Shown here one piece after another: positions 53,165 to 62,345 of a DNA stretch of 64,000 bases. The stretch comes from JAVBKV01 sp031553885. GTDB lineage: Bacteria > Bacteroidota > Bacteroidia > Bacteroidales > Azobacteroidaceae. The notes below the pieces were generated by a model. That model was not told the origin of the DNA. It was given only the letters and a program-made list of their open reading frames with translations, and ran no database searches. Positions within the stretch are counted from its first letter, which is position 1. Each line of letters starts with the position of its first letter. The DNA lies in assembly GCA_031553885.1 (NCBI GenBank), contig JAVBKV010000040.1, positions 100,819 to 164,818 on the forward strand, written 5' to 3'. The position numbers and the translations under genes are program-made.

Positions 53165-53705
53165 TTGATTTCACGTATTCATTTATTTTTTTTATCAGGA
53201 TTGATTTAGCCCTGGAGAGTTGAGACCGGGATGAACCTTCATTGATATTCAGTATTTTTCCGATTTCTTTATGCGACATTTCTTCGAAAGTGTAGAGGTT
53301 AAAAATGGTTCGGTATCCCATTGGGAGTTCGGAAATAAAATCCATAAGTACCTGATTGGGAATAATATCGTAACTTTCTTCCTCCTGCATCATATCCGCT
53401 TCCTGCCATTCTTCCAATGGTGCGGACATTCTTTCAGGTTCGCTTTTCCGAAGGTATTCAAGAGCTGTGTTGGTGAAAATCTTACTGATCCATGCCTTGA
53501 AAGAACCTTCACCCCGGTATTGAAATGTATGAATAGAGGTAAAAACCTTAATGAATCCATCATGCAAAAGATCCTGGGCGATTTCTTTGTCTCCGGTATA
53601 CCGGTAACAGATACCCATCATCTGTTTGGAATAGATTTCATAAAGTTTTTTGCGGGCAACATTGTTTCCTTGCCTGCATTCACTTATCAACTCTGATTCA
53701 ATCAT
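53157..53705 (-). CDS. RNA polymerase ECF-type sigma-70 factor
   Basis: 182 residues. Region 2: EIAQDLLHDGFIKVFTSIH (about 43-60), then GSFKAWISKIFTNTALEYLR. Region 4: LPMGYRTIFNLYTFEEMSH followed by the helix-turn-helix NINEGSSRSQLSRAKSILIKK (about 125-175). It forms a two-gene unit with the spanning barrel protein. Its target regulon is not visible. Confidence 0.92.
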   Translation of the reverse strand: MIESELISECRQGNNVARKKLYEIYSKQMMGICYRYTGDKEIAQDLLHDGFIKVFTSIHTFQYRGEGSFKAWISKIFTNTALEYLRKSEPERMSAPLEEWQEADMMQEEESYDIIPNQVLMDFISELPMGYRTIFNLYTFEEMSHKEIGKILNINEGSSRSQLSRAKSILIKKINEYVKSNE

Positions 53706-53834
53706 TCAATTTTCGTGTCACAATTATAATGCGCGAATATACGAAACGTTGCATAGAAACCGGACGATTTTTTGCTTTATTATCATTGGTGAAATAAAAT
53801 GTACTCTATCTTGGCCCCGGCCACAGGGGCATAT

Positions 53835-53868
53835 AAACAAAAAAGAGGCCTCGGCCTCTTTTTTGTTT
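53835..53868. terminator. Bidirectional terminator hairpin
   Basis: AAACAAAAAAGAGGC (53835-53849), loop CTCG, GCCTCTTTTTTGTTT (53854-53868): a 15-bp perfect stem with a T6 tract either way. It lies just after the stop of the PDZ/DUF4136 gene. Confidence 0.93.
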
Positions 53869-53870
53869 GG

Positions 53871-55307
53871 TTACTTGCGATAGTTCTCAAAAACCTTTTC
53901 TGTTTTAATGGTAGGTGTCACTTTGATATCCATTTTCTGTTTATTCCTTTGGATGGAGAATGTGACAATGTTTGTCCCCGACAGGTTGATGTAGGGTTCA
54001 AAATAAAACAGGTATGAGTAGGCGGTTGAATTTTCAGGTTTTTTGAATGCTTCAGCTACCTGTGCATATTGCATTTTGTTCCAATACATACATTTGGTAA
54101 ACCCTTCCGCATTAGTGAACTGGGTAGTATTATCCCTCAGGTTCATTGTTTTGAAAATAAATTGCTTGTAGCTGTTGCTAACATCTTCGGAATTACTGTT
54201 ATATTTAATTCCGTTGATTTTTTCTATAATATCTCCCGGTTCCAGTTCCGCTTTATATGCCGGAGAAAAACGGTCGATATCTGCAATTTCTTTCAGGTTG
54301 TTCATATTGTAATAAATGCCGGTGTAATTGTATTTCATGCTGCTCAGGTAAAAGTGAGCCGTTTCCAGTGTCTGAGGATAAGGATATTGCATAAACATCA
54401 GCGACAGATGAAATTGGGCATACTTTTCCAGCGGATAATCGGATTGAAGCAGCTCATTTGCCTCACATTCCCAAACTACAAATAAGTTTTCTCCACTGGA
54501 CAATGCATTGTCGATCAGACGGACTCCCAGATTTAATAAGAACTGTGCATGCTTATTGTTTATCAGCGGGTTGTAATAGATTGGCAGATTTTCCATCGTT
54601 CCCGTTTGCATGTTGTACCGGCACTCTACCGGAAATTTATCCATATTCTCGCTGGGGGTGTAATTCAGGTTTTTGTTGTAGGAATAATAAGTCTGAATAA
54701 TCAGGTCCGGATTATTTTCGGAATATGCCAGTCCTTTTGATTCTAATGCGGCCCTGATTTCCTTATTGATGATTTCCTCCAGTTGCCGGTTGTTTTCATC
54801 TACCGGTGAAAATCCGAATGTTTTATAATTTTTCAAATGGGTGTTCGGATTCAATGTCGTTTTAAACGGACAGGTAAATGCCCTTGCCTGAACGTCTTCC
54901 AGGCTATAAAATGCAAAAGAACTGGCCATGTCCTTTTCATTGACACCGTTACTTAGTTTACAGTCCCTGAATAAGGAAACGTTTTTTTTGTTTTGTTTTA
55001 AGTTGTTGACTGTAAGTTTTATCTCATCTTTTGTATTGTCTTGTAGCCAATTAGTAATAGTTTCCAGCGTTTGATTTTCAGTCGGAGCATCATTGATGGT
55101 TTCAATAATGTCGTTGATTTCTATTCCTGCCGCGTCGGCCGGAGAAAGGGGAGTTACGGATAATACTACCGGCTTGTTGTATCCCCAGCTTGGTTGTTGG
55201 CTCATTTCGTATGTAAATCCAAGCCGGCAGACGAATTGTTGTGAGTTCTGCGCAAAGGAGGATACACATATCCAAAGAAAGGTCAAAAGGAATGCAAATT
55301 GCTTCAT
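53871..55307 (-). CDS. Exported protein with two PDZ-like domains around a DUF4136-like core
   Basis: 478 residues. Signal peptide 1-19 (ending CVSSFAQ). About 45-110: a PDZ-like domain (PLSPADAAGIEINDIIETIND). About 150-290: a DUF4136-like region (YKTFGFSPVDENNRQLEEIINKEIRAALESKGL then DLIIQTYYSYN). About 335-385: a second PDZ-like motif (FSPAYKAELEPGDIIEKINGI). PDZ domains bind C-terminal peptides; DUF4136 occurs in lipoproteins of the envelope. No protease triad is present, so it is a binding or scaffold protein. Confidence 0.75.
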   Translation of the reverse strand: MKQFAFLLTFLWICVSSFAQNSQQFVCRLGFTYEMSQQPSWGYNKPVVLSVTPLSPADAAGIEINDIIETINDAPTENQTLETITNWLQDNTKDEIKLTVNNLKQNKKNVSLFRDCKLSNGVNEKDMASSFAFYSLEDVQARAFTCPFKTTLNPNTHLKNYKTFGFSPVDENNRQLEEIINKEIRAALESKGLAYSENNPDLIIQTYYSYNKNLNYTPSENMDKFPVECRYNMQTGTMENLPIYYNPLINNKHAQFLLNLGVRLIDNALSSGENLFVVWECEANELLQSDYPLEKYAQFHLSLMFMQYPYPQTLETAHFYLSSMKYNYTGIYYNMNNLKEIADIDRFSPAYKAELEPGDIIEKINGIKYNSNSEDVSNSYKQFIFKTMNLRDNTTQFTNAEGFTKCMYWNKMQYAQVAEAFKKPENSTAYSYLFYFEPYINLSGTNIVTFSIQRNKQKMDIKVTPTIKTEKVFENYRK

Positions 55308-55339
55308 ACGATTACGGTTTAATTGATGAAATCAGGATG

Positions 55340-55388
55340 CAAATATACTCAAAAAAAGCAATTATTTGAAAACAATGTTTTACTTTTG
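55340..55388. promoter_or_regulatory. Divergent -7 elements
   Basis: Minus strand TATATTTG (55347-55340), for the PDZ gene, and plus strand TACTTTTG (55381-55388), for the membrane protein gene at 55429. Confidence 0.45.
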
Positions 55389-55428
55389 GAAAGTTATAGG
55401 GGAAGAGTTTACAATTTAAAGAAGGATA

Positions 55429-57435
55429 ATGGATGCAGAAAGAAGAGTAAAGTATATTGAAAAACTCAGGTTTATGCCTGAGAATAATGATGAAAATCTG
55501 GATCTACTGGTCGATTTTTTTGCAGCAATACGCCCGGATTACTATGGAGATTATGAAAGGGCGGAGCAATCCATGCGGCAAATGCTGGATATGTTGAAGG
55601 CAGATCCTGTTGCTTTGCGTAAACTAAGAAACATCATTACTCATATTCTCAGTCAGGTGGAAATTCTGGAGATTTTTACTTCCAGTGGTGTCGAAACAGA
55701 ACCTAATTTTTTTGTGGAGCTTCGTCGTCGCCTGAAACACAAAATTTTACCATCGTTCCGTAAAGAAGATAGTTTATTACGGGTTATTGATACGATTTTT
55801 TATAAAAATTCGGACTACCTCTGGGTACAGAAAATAAATAAAGAATGCTGGAAGGAATTCTTTTCCCTTGTGAATTTACGTGTTAATCTTTCGAACGAAC
55901 AGCTGCTTTTACGTCTCAGCTTGTCCATGCATATTATTTCCTGCCGGATTGTTACATTGGTAATGAATAAGGAAATCCGGGACTGGCTGACTCCGGAGGA
56001 AATCCGGTTTTTTATATCACAGAACCGTTTCTCTCAAAACATCGTGGATTTCAGAACGCATGTTCCGGTTGTGGAAGAAAAATACAAATACATGAGGGAG
56101 GATCTGGAACAGGTCTTGAAATCGTGTAAGGCGGTTGTGGCTCGTCTTCGTTCGCAGAGTGTTACATCAGGAACCAGTCTTCAACAAACGTATATAATCA
56201 AGCAGATTTCCCAGCTAATTTACAGGATGTCCCTGATATTGGATTTATCCGATCGGAAAAAAGCTACGGATCTGGATCAGGTTGTTGTCCTTTTCTGGGG
56301 AGTCGTCTATAACGAAAATACAAAAAACAGCATACGTAAATTGATTCGTTCTAATATCCGGGTATTGGCATATCGCATTGCAGAGCATGAGCACGACACG
56401 GGTGAACACTATATCGCTACAGATAAGAAAGATTTTTTTACCATGTTGAGATCGGCAGTGGGTGGTGGAATCATAGCCGCTTTTATCGCCTTGGTCAAGT
56501 GCTTCTTACATAAAATCTCAATGGCCCCTTTCTGGCAGGGATTTGCTTACAGCCTGAATTATTCTGCCGGATTCCTGGCAATTCATTTTACCGGATCTAC
56601 GTTGGCAACGAAACAACCGGCCATGACAGCATCGTCGATTGCAAGTGCTATGGATAATAAATATGGAAACCGCTCCGATATGTCGGAATTAGCAATCCTG
56701 ATTTCACAGGTATGGCGCAGTCAGACTGCTTCTTTTATCGGAAACCTGGGCCTTGCTTTTCCTGTTGCACTGGGCATTTCATTCCTTTATTTTTTGATTT
56801 TTAAAGAAAATATAGTGGAAGGAATTCATGCACAGGAATTGCTGGATTGGCAGAATCCGTTGAAATCCAATTGTTTGATGTATGCTTGTAATACCGGTGT
56901 TTTTTTGTATTTGTCGGGGTTAGTGACCGGTTTTTTTGATAATAAGGTGATTCACGGTAAAATTCCGGAACGCCTGATTCGTCATCCATTTCTCAGCCGT
57001 TTTTTTCCGAAACGTCCGGTAGAGAAACTGGCTCGTTACCTGGAAGTGAACCTTGGTCCTATTGTCGGTAATGTTTTCCTGGGATTTTGTTTGGGGATGG
57101 CCGGTTTTTTAGGTTATATATTTGGTGTTGACTTCGATATTCGTCATATTACCATTTCTACCGGACAGTTTGCCATTGGATTGCAGGGATTGGGTTATCA
57201 TGTTGCTCTCTCGGATTTGATAATGACAGTTAGCGGAGTGTTGATGATCGGCTTCCTGAATTTTCTGGTCAGCTTTACTTTAGCTTTTCTTACAGCATCA
57301 ATTTCACGAGGGATCCAATTGAAACAATACCGCCATTTGTTTACTTACTTAAGACGTCTTATGGCCCGTTATCCCCTGGACTTTGTTTTTCCACCGTCTT
57401 CCAACCGGACTTCCAGGGACTTACGACGAAAATGA
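55429..57435 (+). CDS. Large membrane protein of the 'site-specific recombinase' (SpecificRecomb/Gcr) family
   Basis: 668 residues. About 1-330 are soluble and helical; about 350-640 carry five or six membrane helices (GGGIIAAFIALVKCFL, SLNYSAGFLAIHF, NVFLGFCLGMAGFLGYIFG). The pattern FTGSTLATKQPAMTASSIASAM is typical of PF10136. The family is labelled site-specific recombinase from an early report, but it has no recombinase motif and is an integral membrane protein, so the name is doubtful. Function unknown. Stands alone. Confidence 0.85.
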   Translation: MDAERRVKYIEKLRFMPENNDENLDLLVDFFAAIRPDYYGDYERAEQSMRQMLDMLKADPVALRKLRNIITHILSQVEILEIFTSSGVETEPNFFVELRRRLKHKILPSFRKEDSLLRVIDTIFYKNSDYLWVQKINKECWKEFFSLVNLRVNLSNEQLLLRLSLSMHIISCRIVTLVMNKEIRDWLTPEEIRFFISQNRFSQNIVDFRTHVPVVEEKYKYMREDLEQVLKSCKAVVARLRSQSVTSGTSLQQTYIIKQISQLIYRMSLILDLSDRKKATDLDQVVVLFWGVVYNENTKNSIRKLIRSNIRVLAYRIAEHEHDTGEHYIATDKKDFFTMLRSAVGGGIIAAFIALVKCFLHKISMAPFWQGFAYSLNYSAGFLAIHFTGSTLATKQPAMTASSIASAMDNKYGNRSDMSELAILISQVWRSQTASFIGNLGLAFPVALGISFLYFLIFKENIVEGIHAQELLDWQNPLKSNCLMYACNTGVFLYLSGLVTGFFDNKVIHGKIPERLIRHPFLSRFFPKRPVEKLARYLEVNLGPIVGNVFLGFCLGMAGFLGYIFGVDFDIRHITISTGQFAIGLQGLGYHVALSDLIMTVSGVLMIGFLNFLVSFTLAFLTASISRGIQLKQYRHLFTYLRRLMARYPLDFVFPPSSNRTSRDLRRK

Positions 57436-57446
57436 TGAATTTAATA

Positions 57447-57480
57447 AAGGAGGGTATAGGCATGACCTCTTACCCTCCTT
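57447..57480 (+). terminator. Probable terminator after the membrane protein gene
   Basis: AAGGAGGGTA (57447-57456), 14-base loop, TACCCTCCTT (57471-57480), 12 bp after the stop codon. The T-tract is weak. Confidence 0.6.
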
Positions 57481-57787
57481 ACACTCACTCACTCACAAGA
57501 TAAAATATAAAAACGTAATTTATTTCATAATTGCCAGTTTTGATCTACCATTGTTATTAAACACAAAGATACGTATTTTTTCTATATCAAATATTTAATT
57601 TACTTAAAAATTGAACTAATTAATTCTTTTTTTTACTTTATGATGAGTTTATTATGGATTTATATTTCGTTTTTAATATTTAAGTATTCTGATTGTTATT
57701 GATGAAGAACGGACTCGGATTGATTTTTCAACCCGGACTTTATTTCATGGACAAAAAGTATTACTTTTGTAAGCTAAAACCCGGAAA
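57481..57787. other. AT-rich intergenic region holding the topB promoter
   Basis: About 300 bp without a gene, very AT-rich. TACTTTTG at 57762-57769 is a likely topB -7 box with TTTA about 19 bp upstream. Nothing else was recognised. Confidence 0.45.
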
Positions 57788-59560
57788 ATGAAAGTTTGTA
57801 TTGCAGAAAAACCCAGTGTAGCAAGAGAAATTGCTGCTATTTTGGGAGCAAAAAATAAAAAAGACGGATACATTGAAGGAAACGGTTTTCAGGTGACGTG
57901 GACATTCGGTCATCTCTGTACGCTCAAGGAACCTCATGAATATTATCCCCAATGGAAACGATGGTCGTTGTATGACTTGCCGGTAATCCCCCCTCGTTTT
58001 GGTATCAAACTGCTTGATAATAAAGGTATAGAAAAACAATTTCAGGTAATAGAACAATTGATTGCAGGTGCTGAAGCCGTAATTAACTGCGGGGATGCCG
58101 GACAGGAAGGCGAGCTGATCCAACGCTGGGTGATGCAGAAAGCCGGATGTAAATGTCCGGTTTATCGCCTTTGGATTTCTTCATTGACAGAAGAATCCAT
58201 TCGTGAAGGCTTTCAGAACCTGCAGCCCCAGGAGCATTTTCAGCGATTGTATGAGGCCGGATTGTCGCGTGCTATCGGCGACTGGCTGCTGGGAATGAAT
58301 GCTACCCGCTTGTACACCGTCAAATACGGACAAAGCAAACAGGTGCTTTTTTCTATCGGAAGAGTACAAACCCCGACCTTGGCCTTGATTGTCAACCGTC
58401 AGCTGGAAATTGAAAATTTCAAACCGGAACCCTACTGGGAGTTGAAAACAATCTACCGGAATACGGTTTTTTCTGTGACAAAAGGAAAATTCAATACACA
58501 GGAAGAAGGTCAGGCTTTTTTAGATCAGATCCAAGGATCGTTATTTACGGTTACGGACGTGACGACCAAAAAAGGAGAGGAGTTTCCTCCCCGTTTGTTC
58601 GACCTGACTTCCCTTCAGGTGGAATGCAATAAAAAGTTCGGTTATTCGGCCGACGACAGCCTGAAGCTGATTCAATCTTTGTATGAGAAGAAAATCGTGA
58701 CTTATCCGCGGGTGGATACTACTTACCTGAGTGACGATATGTATCCGAAGGTGCCGGGAATCTTGCGTGGATTGAAGAACTACCAGGAGCTAACCGGTCT
58801 TTTGCTGCAGAAACCGGTAAATAAAACCAAGAAGGTGTTTGATAATAGCAAAGTGACTGATCACCACGCCATTATTCCGACCGGAATTCATCCGGTTAAC
58901 CTCACTCCTCAGGAACAATTGGTTTTCGATCTGATTACCCGTCGTTTTATTGCCGCCTTTTATCCGAATTGTAAAATAGCTACGACGACTGTGTTGGGTG
59001 AAGCTTCCGAAGTGGAATTTAAAGTTACCGGAAAACAAATCCTGGAACCGGGTTGGCGGGTGGTTTTTGTTAAAGATACCCGGGAGCAGGAAGAAGAAAA
59101 AGAATCGGAAGAGGAAAAGACCCTGCCGCTTTTTGAGAAAGGAGAGAGTGGAGAACATGAGCCTTCCTTGAATGAAAAATGGACGCAACCTCCCAAGTAT
59201 TATACGGAGGCGACCCTGTTGCGGGCGATGGAGACCGCCGGAAAACTGGTCGATGATGAAGAATTGAGGGATGCCCTTAAAGAAAATGGTATTGGTCGTC
59301 CGTCAACCCGTGCAGCCATTATTGAGACGCTTTTCAAACGCAATTATATCCGTAAGGAAAAGAAAAACCTGCATGCCACATCCATGGGTGTAGAACTGGT
59401 TCAAACCATCCAGGAAGGTTTATTGAAATCAGCCGAACTGACTGGTATCTGGGAGAAAAAACTCAGGCAGATCGAGCGTGGTGAATATGAGGCCAGACTA
59501 TTCATCGATGAACTGAAACAAATGGTTCAGGAAATTGTATCCGAAGTAAAAAAAGGATAA
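57788..59560 (+). CDS. topB: DNA topoisomerase III (type IA)
   Basis: 590 residues. Relaxes and decatenates DNA by single-strand passage. N-terminal TOPRIM part (KVCIAEKPSVAREIAAILG; NCGDAGQEGELIQRW), the gate region SIGRVQTPTLALIV, catalytic Y306 in VTYPRVDTTYLSDDM, and KENGIGRPSTRAAIIETL. There is no C-terminal zinc-ribbon or extra domain, so it is the short form. Bacteroidota often carry several topB copies, some on mobile elements; this one borders an accessory zone but has host-like codon use. Confidence 0.95.
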   Translation: MKVCIAEKPSVAREIAAILGAKNKKDGYIEGNGFQVTWTFGHLCTLKEPHEYYPQWKRWSLYDLPVIPPRFGIKLLDNKGIEKQFQVIEQLIAGAEAVINCGDAGQEGELIQRWVMQKAGCKCPVYRLWISSLTEESIREGFQNLQPQEHFQRLYEAGLSRAIGDWLLGMNATRLYTVKYGQSKQVLFSIGRVQTPTLALIVNRQLEIENFKPEPYWELKTIYRNTVFSVTKGKFNTQEEGQAFLDQIQGSLFTVTDVTTKKGEEFPPRLFDLTSLQVECNKKFGYSADDSLKLIQSLYEKKIVTYPRVDTTYLSDDMYPKVPGILRGLKNYQELTGLLLQKPVNKTKKVFDNSKVTDHHAIIPTGIHPVNLTPQEQLVFDLITRRFIAAFYPNCKIATTTVLGEASEVEFKVTGKQILEPGWRVVFVKDTREQEEEKESEEEKTLPLFEKGESGEHEPSLNEKWTQPPKYYTEATLLRAMETAGKLVDDEELRDALKENGIGRPSTRAAIIETLFKRNYIRKEKKNLHATSMGVELVQTIQEGLLKSAELTGIWEKKLRQIERGEYEARLFIDELKQMVQEIVSEVKKG

Positions 59561-59804
59561 CCGGACAGGTATGGTTTGTAGGGTTGTTCGTTCAGTTAGG
59601 TCGATTCATTAAATAAAAAACGAATCTCAACGAATTCATAATGAACGCGTTGGAATTCTTGTTGTCTTTGTGCATCCCTCCGAAAATAAGGATTACGAGC
59701 CAGAATCGGGGTAATCTAATCCAAAAAGACAGCGTAAGATACAAAATTCTGATAGTTTCATCGAGTTCGATGTTTGCCGGGATTACCGTCAAAGTTTTCT
59801 TTAG
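59561..59804. other. Region without a supported gene before transposase remnant
   Basis: About 240 bp between topB and the remnant. A short open frame at 59641-59862 has no recognised similarity and is in a different frame from the transposase-like stretch. Probably decayed mobile DNA. Confidence 0.35.
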
Positions 59805-59966
59805 AGTGAATTGGGCCGGATTGATGGTTTATTTCCTTTTAGCACCCTGGCTAGGGAGTTAAGTCTAAAGGATAGCTCCAAGGGTCGGGATTCCTACTTT
59901 TCACCGGAAGAGAAAGTCGTGTTGATGTTGTTAAAATCCTATAGCGATCTTTTAGATGGAAAAAAA
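59805..59966 (+). pseudogene. Fragment resembling the N terminus of an IS transposase
   Basis: The plus-strand frame reads SELGRIDGLFPFSTLARE and YFSPEEKVVLMLLKSYSDL, which recalls the N terminus of IS5/IS1182-type transposases of Bacteroidota. A TAG sits just before it in frame (59802-59804) and the similarity fades after about 59966, where the frame runs on to 60161 with low-complexity, Lys- and Asp-rich residues. No catalytic DDE part is present. Remnant of a decayed insertion. Confidence 0.4.
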
Positions 59967-60161
59967 TATAAAAATGACCCTTTAAAAACGACGGAAAGTG
60001 ATCCTCTGAAGTTATGCCGTCCAAATAGTAAAAAGTTGTCGTCGGGATTGTGGTCAAGAAATAATGAAAAGAATGATTCGGACAAAACAAAGAACAGCTT
60101 TGATTTATTAGAAAAGACAACTCTTAGAAAACTCTTTATATCAGTTAAATCTGATAATTAA

Positions 60162-60369
60162 AATCATTCATTCGGAAAACAATTTTGATTTTACTTTAGT
60201 AAATAAATATCCAATGAAAATGTTATATTAAAGTATTTGTGAGTATTATATAAATGTATGATATTTTTATTTAATTAGTTAGGATGTAAATAAATTTTAC
60301 ATTAAATAATTGTTATTTAATAATTTTATATATATTTAATGTAGATATTCATTATACCTATGATCTATC
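60162..60369. other. Very AT-rich spacer
   Basis: About 200 bp of A/T-rich DNA with no gene or hairpin recognised. Confidence 0.4.
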
Positions 60370-60558
60370 ATGAAAAACGAACACAAATATTCTATCCTTT
60401 TTATAGTAATCCTTACAATAGGATCATTAGGCTTGTTGTATTTTATGCCTACCAATTTTAATGAGCTAAATTCAAACCCAGATTTAAATAAACCAGAAAA
60501 TCCAAATACTGAAGATAATCAGGAAAAAGAATCAAATTCGATTACTACTGTTACCTAA
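60370..60558 (+). CDS. Small single-pass membrane protein, unknown
   Basis: 62 residues: a short basic start, one hydrophobic helix (ILFIVILTIGSLGLLYFM), then a polar tail rich in Asn, Pro and Glu (NELNSNPDLNKPENPN). No cysteine lipobox. It sits in the accessory zone among gene remnants, so it may itself be a truncated or horizontally acquired gene. No family recognised. Confidence 0.4.
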   Translation: MKNEHKYSILFIVILTIGSLGLLYFMPTNFNELNSNPDLNKPENPNTEDNQEKESNSITTVT

Positions 60559-60565
60559 TTGTGTA

Positions 60566-60688
60566 GGAAAAGTCTGGGGCGAAATCTGGCAATCCGGCAT
60601 CAACCGGAAATACATTGCTGACTTTGATGTGTATGGTGAGAAAGCACAGAATCCACAACATGCGGAAGTAGATGTTTATGTGTCATGA
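60566..60688 (+). pseudogene. C-terminal fragment of a GyrI-like effector-binding domain
   Basis: The frame reads GKVWGEIWQSGINRKYIADF, then VYGEKAQNPQHAEVDVYVS and a TGA at 60686-60688. This is the closing part of a GyrI-like small-molecule-binding domain, as found at the C terminus of some AraC/SoxS-type regulators. The rest of the gene is missing: upstream in this frame there is only unrelated sequence. A 12-bp terminator hairpin follows six bases later, presumably the original gene's own. Confidence 0.6.
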
Positions 60689-60693
60689 AAATA

Positions 60694-60724
60694 AAACAGG
60701 TCAGACCCAAAATCTGACCTGTTT
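60694..60724 (+). terminator. Terminator hairpin
   Basis: AAACAGGTCAGA (60694-60705), 7-base loop CCCAAAA, TCTGACCTGTTT (60713-60724): a 12-bp perfect stem with short A/T flanks, after the GyrI-like remnant. Confidence 0.8.
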
Positions 60725-60975
60725 CTATTAGGTTTATTCCCATTTTTCCCATGCCTCAATGTCGCGGTCAATAAAAGAGGTAAAGGAACCAAAAATTTTA
60801 AAACCCTATATATAGGTCGATTGCAGCTATTTTATTTTAGGTAGTCATGAATTAGCCCTGACTTTTCAACACGTTTTCTGGCGTAGTAGACGTAGGCCAC
60901 GCTGCATCCATTTCAGGTTTAAATTTACTGCTTTTTTATCAATTAAACAAATATCTCAATATTAACTTTTTAGAC
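60725..60975. other. No gene recognised
   Basis: About 250 bp. Short open stretches exist on the minus strand near 60835-60920 (one reads VAYVYYARKRVEKSGLIHDY) but in three overlapping frames, none with a start or a family match. Probably decayed DNA. Confidence 0.3.
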
Positions 60976-61078
60976 TTAGTCCCTATGTTTGTAATTTGAA
61001 TAAAGCAAAGTGAAATAAAAAGCATAAGCAAAGAGTATTATTATATTTGAGATGTGTAGTAACAAACATAGGGACTAA
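60976..61078. repeat. 17-bp perfect inverted repeat flanking 69 bp with a promoter motif
   Basis: TTAGTCCCTATGTTTGT (60976-60992) and ACAAACATAGGGACTAA (61062-61078) are exact reverse complements. Inside, on the plus strand, TATATTTG (61042-61049) is a perfect -7 box. The cassette lies 4 bp after the hipA stop. The layout is that of an invertible promoter or a miniature mobile element; the interior is too long for a simple terminator. Confidence 0.65.
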
Positions 61079-61082
61079 ACGT

Positions 61083-62342
61083 TTAATACCTGAAAGCTCC
61101 CGCCACCAATTCCTGTTCCGAACGTGGAATCTCGCATTCTGTTGCATACTTGCGCCAATTAGATACTACCGATTTTATTTCGTTCAAAATTGTGTTCGCA
61201 CGAGTATCGCTTAACCCAAAGTATTTAGCTTGGCTTAACGCCAACTCAAAATCCAACGAATTGTCATCTTCCGAAATATTCAGTTTCAATCCCATTCCGT
61301 TTTCATCGGGATTGATGTCGTAAGCAGGTGATAACTGCCAACCTTTATCAGTCAGGATAAATCCATGATTTCGTAAGTGGTCGTCACAATTGGAAACAGC
61401 GATATTGAATACAATCCGGCGCCATAACTGTTCAAGATTTTGGTCGGTATTGTCGCAATTACTCATAATCCATTCGGCCAATTCCAGATAACTCACCCCG
61501 TCTGTATGGCTTGCACCGTCGGTATAACCTAACAATGTCATAGCAGAAGCAAAATGAATACGCCGTCCAGCATCATTCCGGTCGAAACGTTTGGTCAGAA
61601 AAGTATGGTGGTTACTGCTGAACTTTTGTGCCTTGCATTCCGACATAGAGATCCCGCATTGTTGCGCCATTTTTGCGGTCATAAATTCCCAAGCTCCCAT
61701 GTTTTTTGCATCATGTCCGCTTGGAAATTTGGCAATCCATAAATGCCCTTTTTCATCAAGGATATTCGCTTTTGGTCTTGCGCCGCCAAGCGATGAACCC
61801 GGTACAATCAGCATATTCAGCCATTGGATATGTTCGGTAGTATTCGGCTGTTCTTCTTTTTCCAGTTGAAGGCTTGCATGTTCCAATTCGCGGATGGAAG
61901 CCCAAGGCGGTGTAGCCAACGTTTTGTTGTTGTCCATGAATTCTCCATCCGGAGAAAATTTGAAGCGTAAAGCCCCCATTCGGTTGCCATCATAAATACC
62001 CATCAGGAAATCGGCTTCCGTCAAAGTACGGGAAGGTCTGTTTTCTGTACGGGCAGCAATTACTTCACGCCTACGCATTAAGGTGCGTCCCCACCTGTCC
62101 GGTGCGGAATCGAGGAACAGCCCAAAATTACTTTTATCTTCCGGCAGGTATTGTTTCCCTGCAAACTCGGATAAATCGGGGTCTAATGCACGGAATTGTT
62201 TATGCTTCAACCATGCCGGGTCATTCTCATACGAAAATACTTCTTTACCTCGTATGACTTCACTGTGCAATATACCCATGAAGATTGGTTCTTCCGATTC
62301 AAACCAATCCATATACACATATATGTCTTTTTGTTGTGCCAT
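61083..62342 (-). CDS. HipA-type serine/threonine kinase toxin
   Basis: 419 residues, complete. HipA-family proteins phosphorylate targets such as glutamyl-tRNA synthetase and cause growth arrest. N-terminal part about 8-135 (MGILHSEVIRGKEVFSYEND and RWGRTLMRRR); the phosphate loop GSSLGGARPKA at 182-192; catalytic loop SNCDDHLRNHGF at 317-328; metal-binding YDINP at 341-345. It follows the HipB-like gene by 3 bp, the standard antitoxin-first order. Whether its target is the E. coli one is not known. Confidence 0.93.
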   Translation of the reverse strand: MAQQKDIYVYMDWFESEEPIFMGILHSEVIRGKEVFSYENDPAWLKHKQFRALDPDLSEFAGKQYLPEDKSNFGLFLDSAPDRWGRTLMRRREVIAARTENRPSRTLTEADFLMGIYDGNRMGALRFKFSPDGEFMDNNKTLATPPWASIRELEHASLQLEKEEQPNTTEHIQWLNMLIVPGSSLGGARPKANILDEKGHLWIAKFPSGHDAKNMGAWEFMTAKMAQQCGISMSECKAQKFSSNHHTFLTKRFDRNDAGRRIHFASAMTLLGYTDGASHTDGVSYLELAEWIMSNCDNTDQNLEQLWRRIVFNIAVSNCDDHLRNHGFILTDKGWQLSPAYDINPDENGMGLKLNISEDDNSLDFELALSQAKYFGLSDTRANTILNEIKSVVSNWRKYATECEIPRSEQELVAGAFRY

Positions 62343-62345
62343 AAC

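Noticed and set aside
55429..57435. DNA recombination role suggested by the family name
   Set aside because: The protein has several membrane helices and no recombinase catalytic motif; the name is treated as historical.
57788..59560. topB as cargo of the adjacent mobile remnants
   Set aside because: Considered because topB copies ride on conjugative elements, but it has its own promoter, host-like composition and no flanking element boundary that I could see.
59641..59862. 73-residue plus-strand ORF as a real protein
   Set aside because: It overlaps the transposase-like frame, has no recognisable family and no promoter; treated as part of the decayed region.
60835..60912. Short peptide VAYVYYARKRVEKSGLIHDY on the minus strand as a gene
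   Set aside because: All three frames are open here over a short distance, no start codon and no family match.
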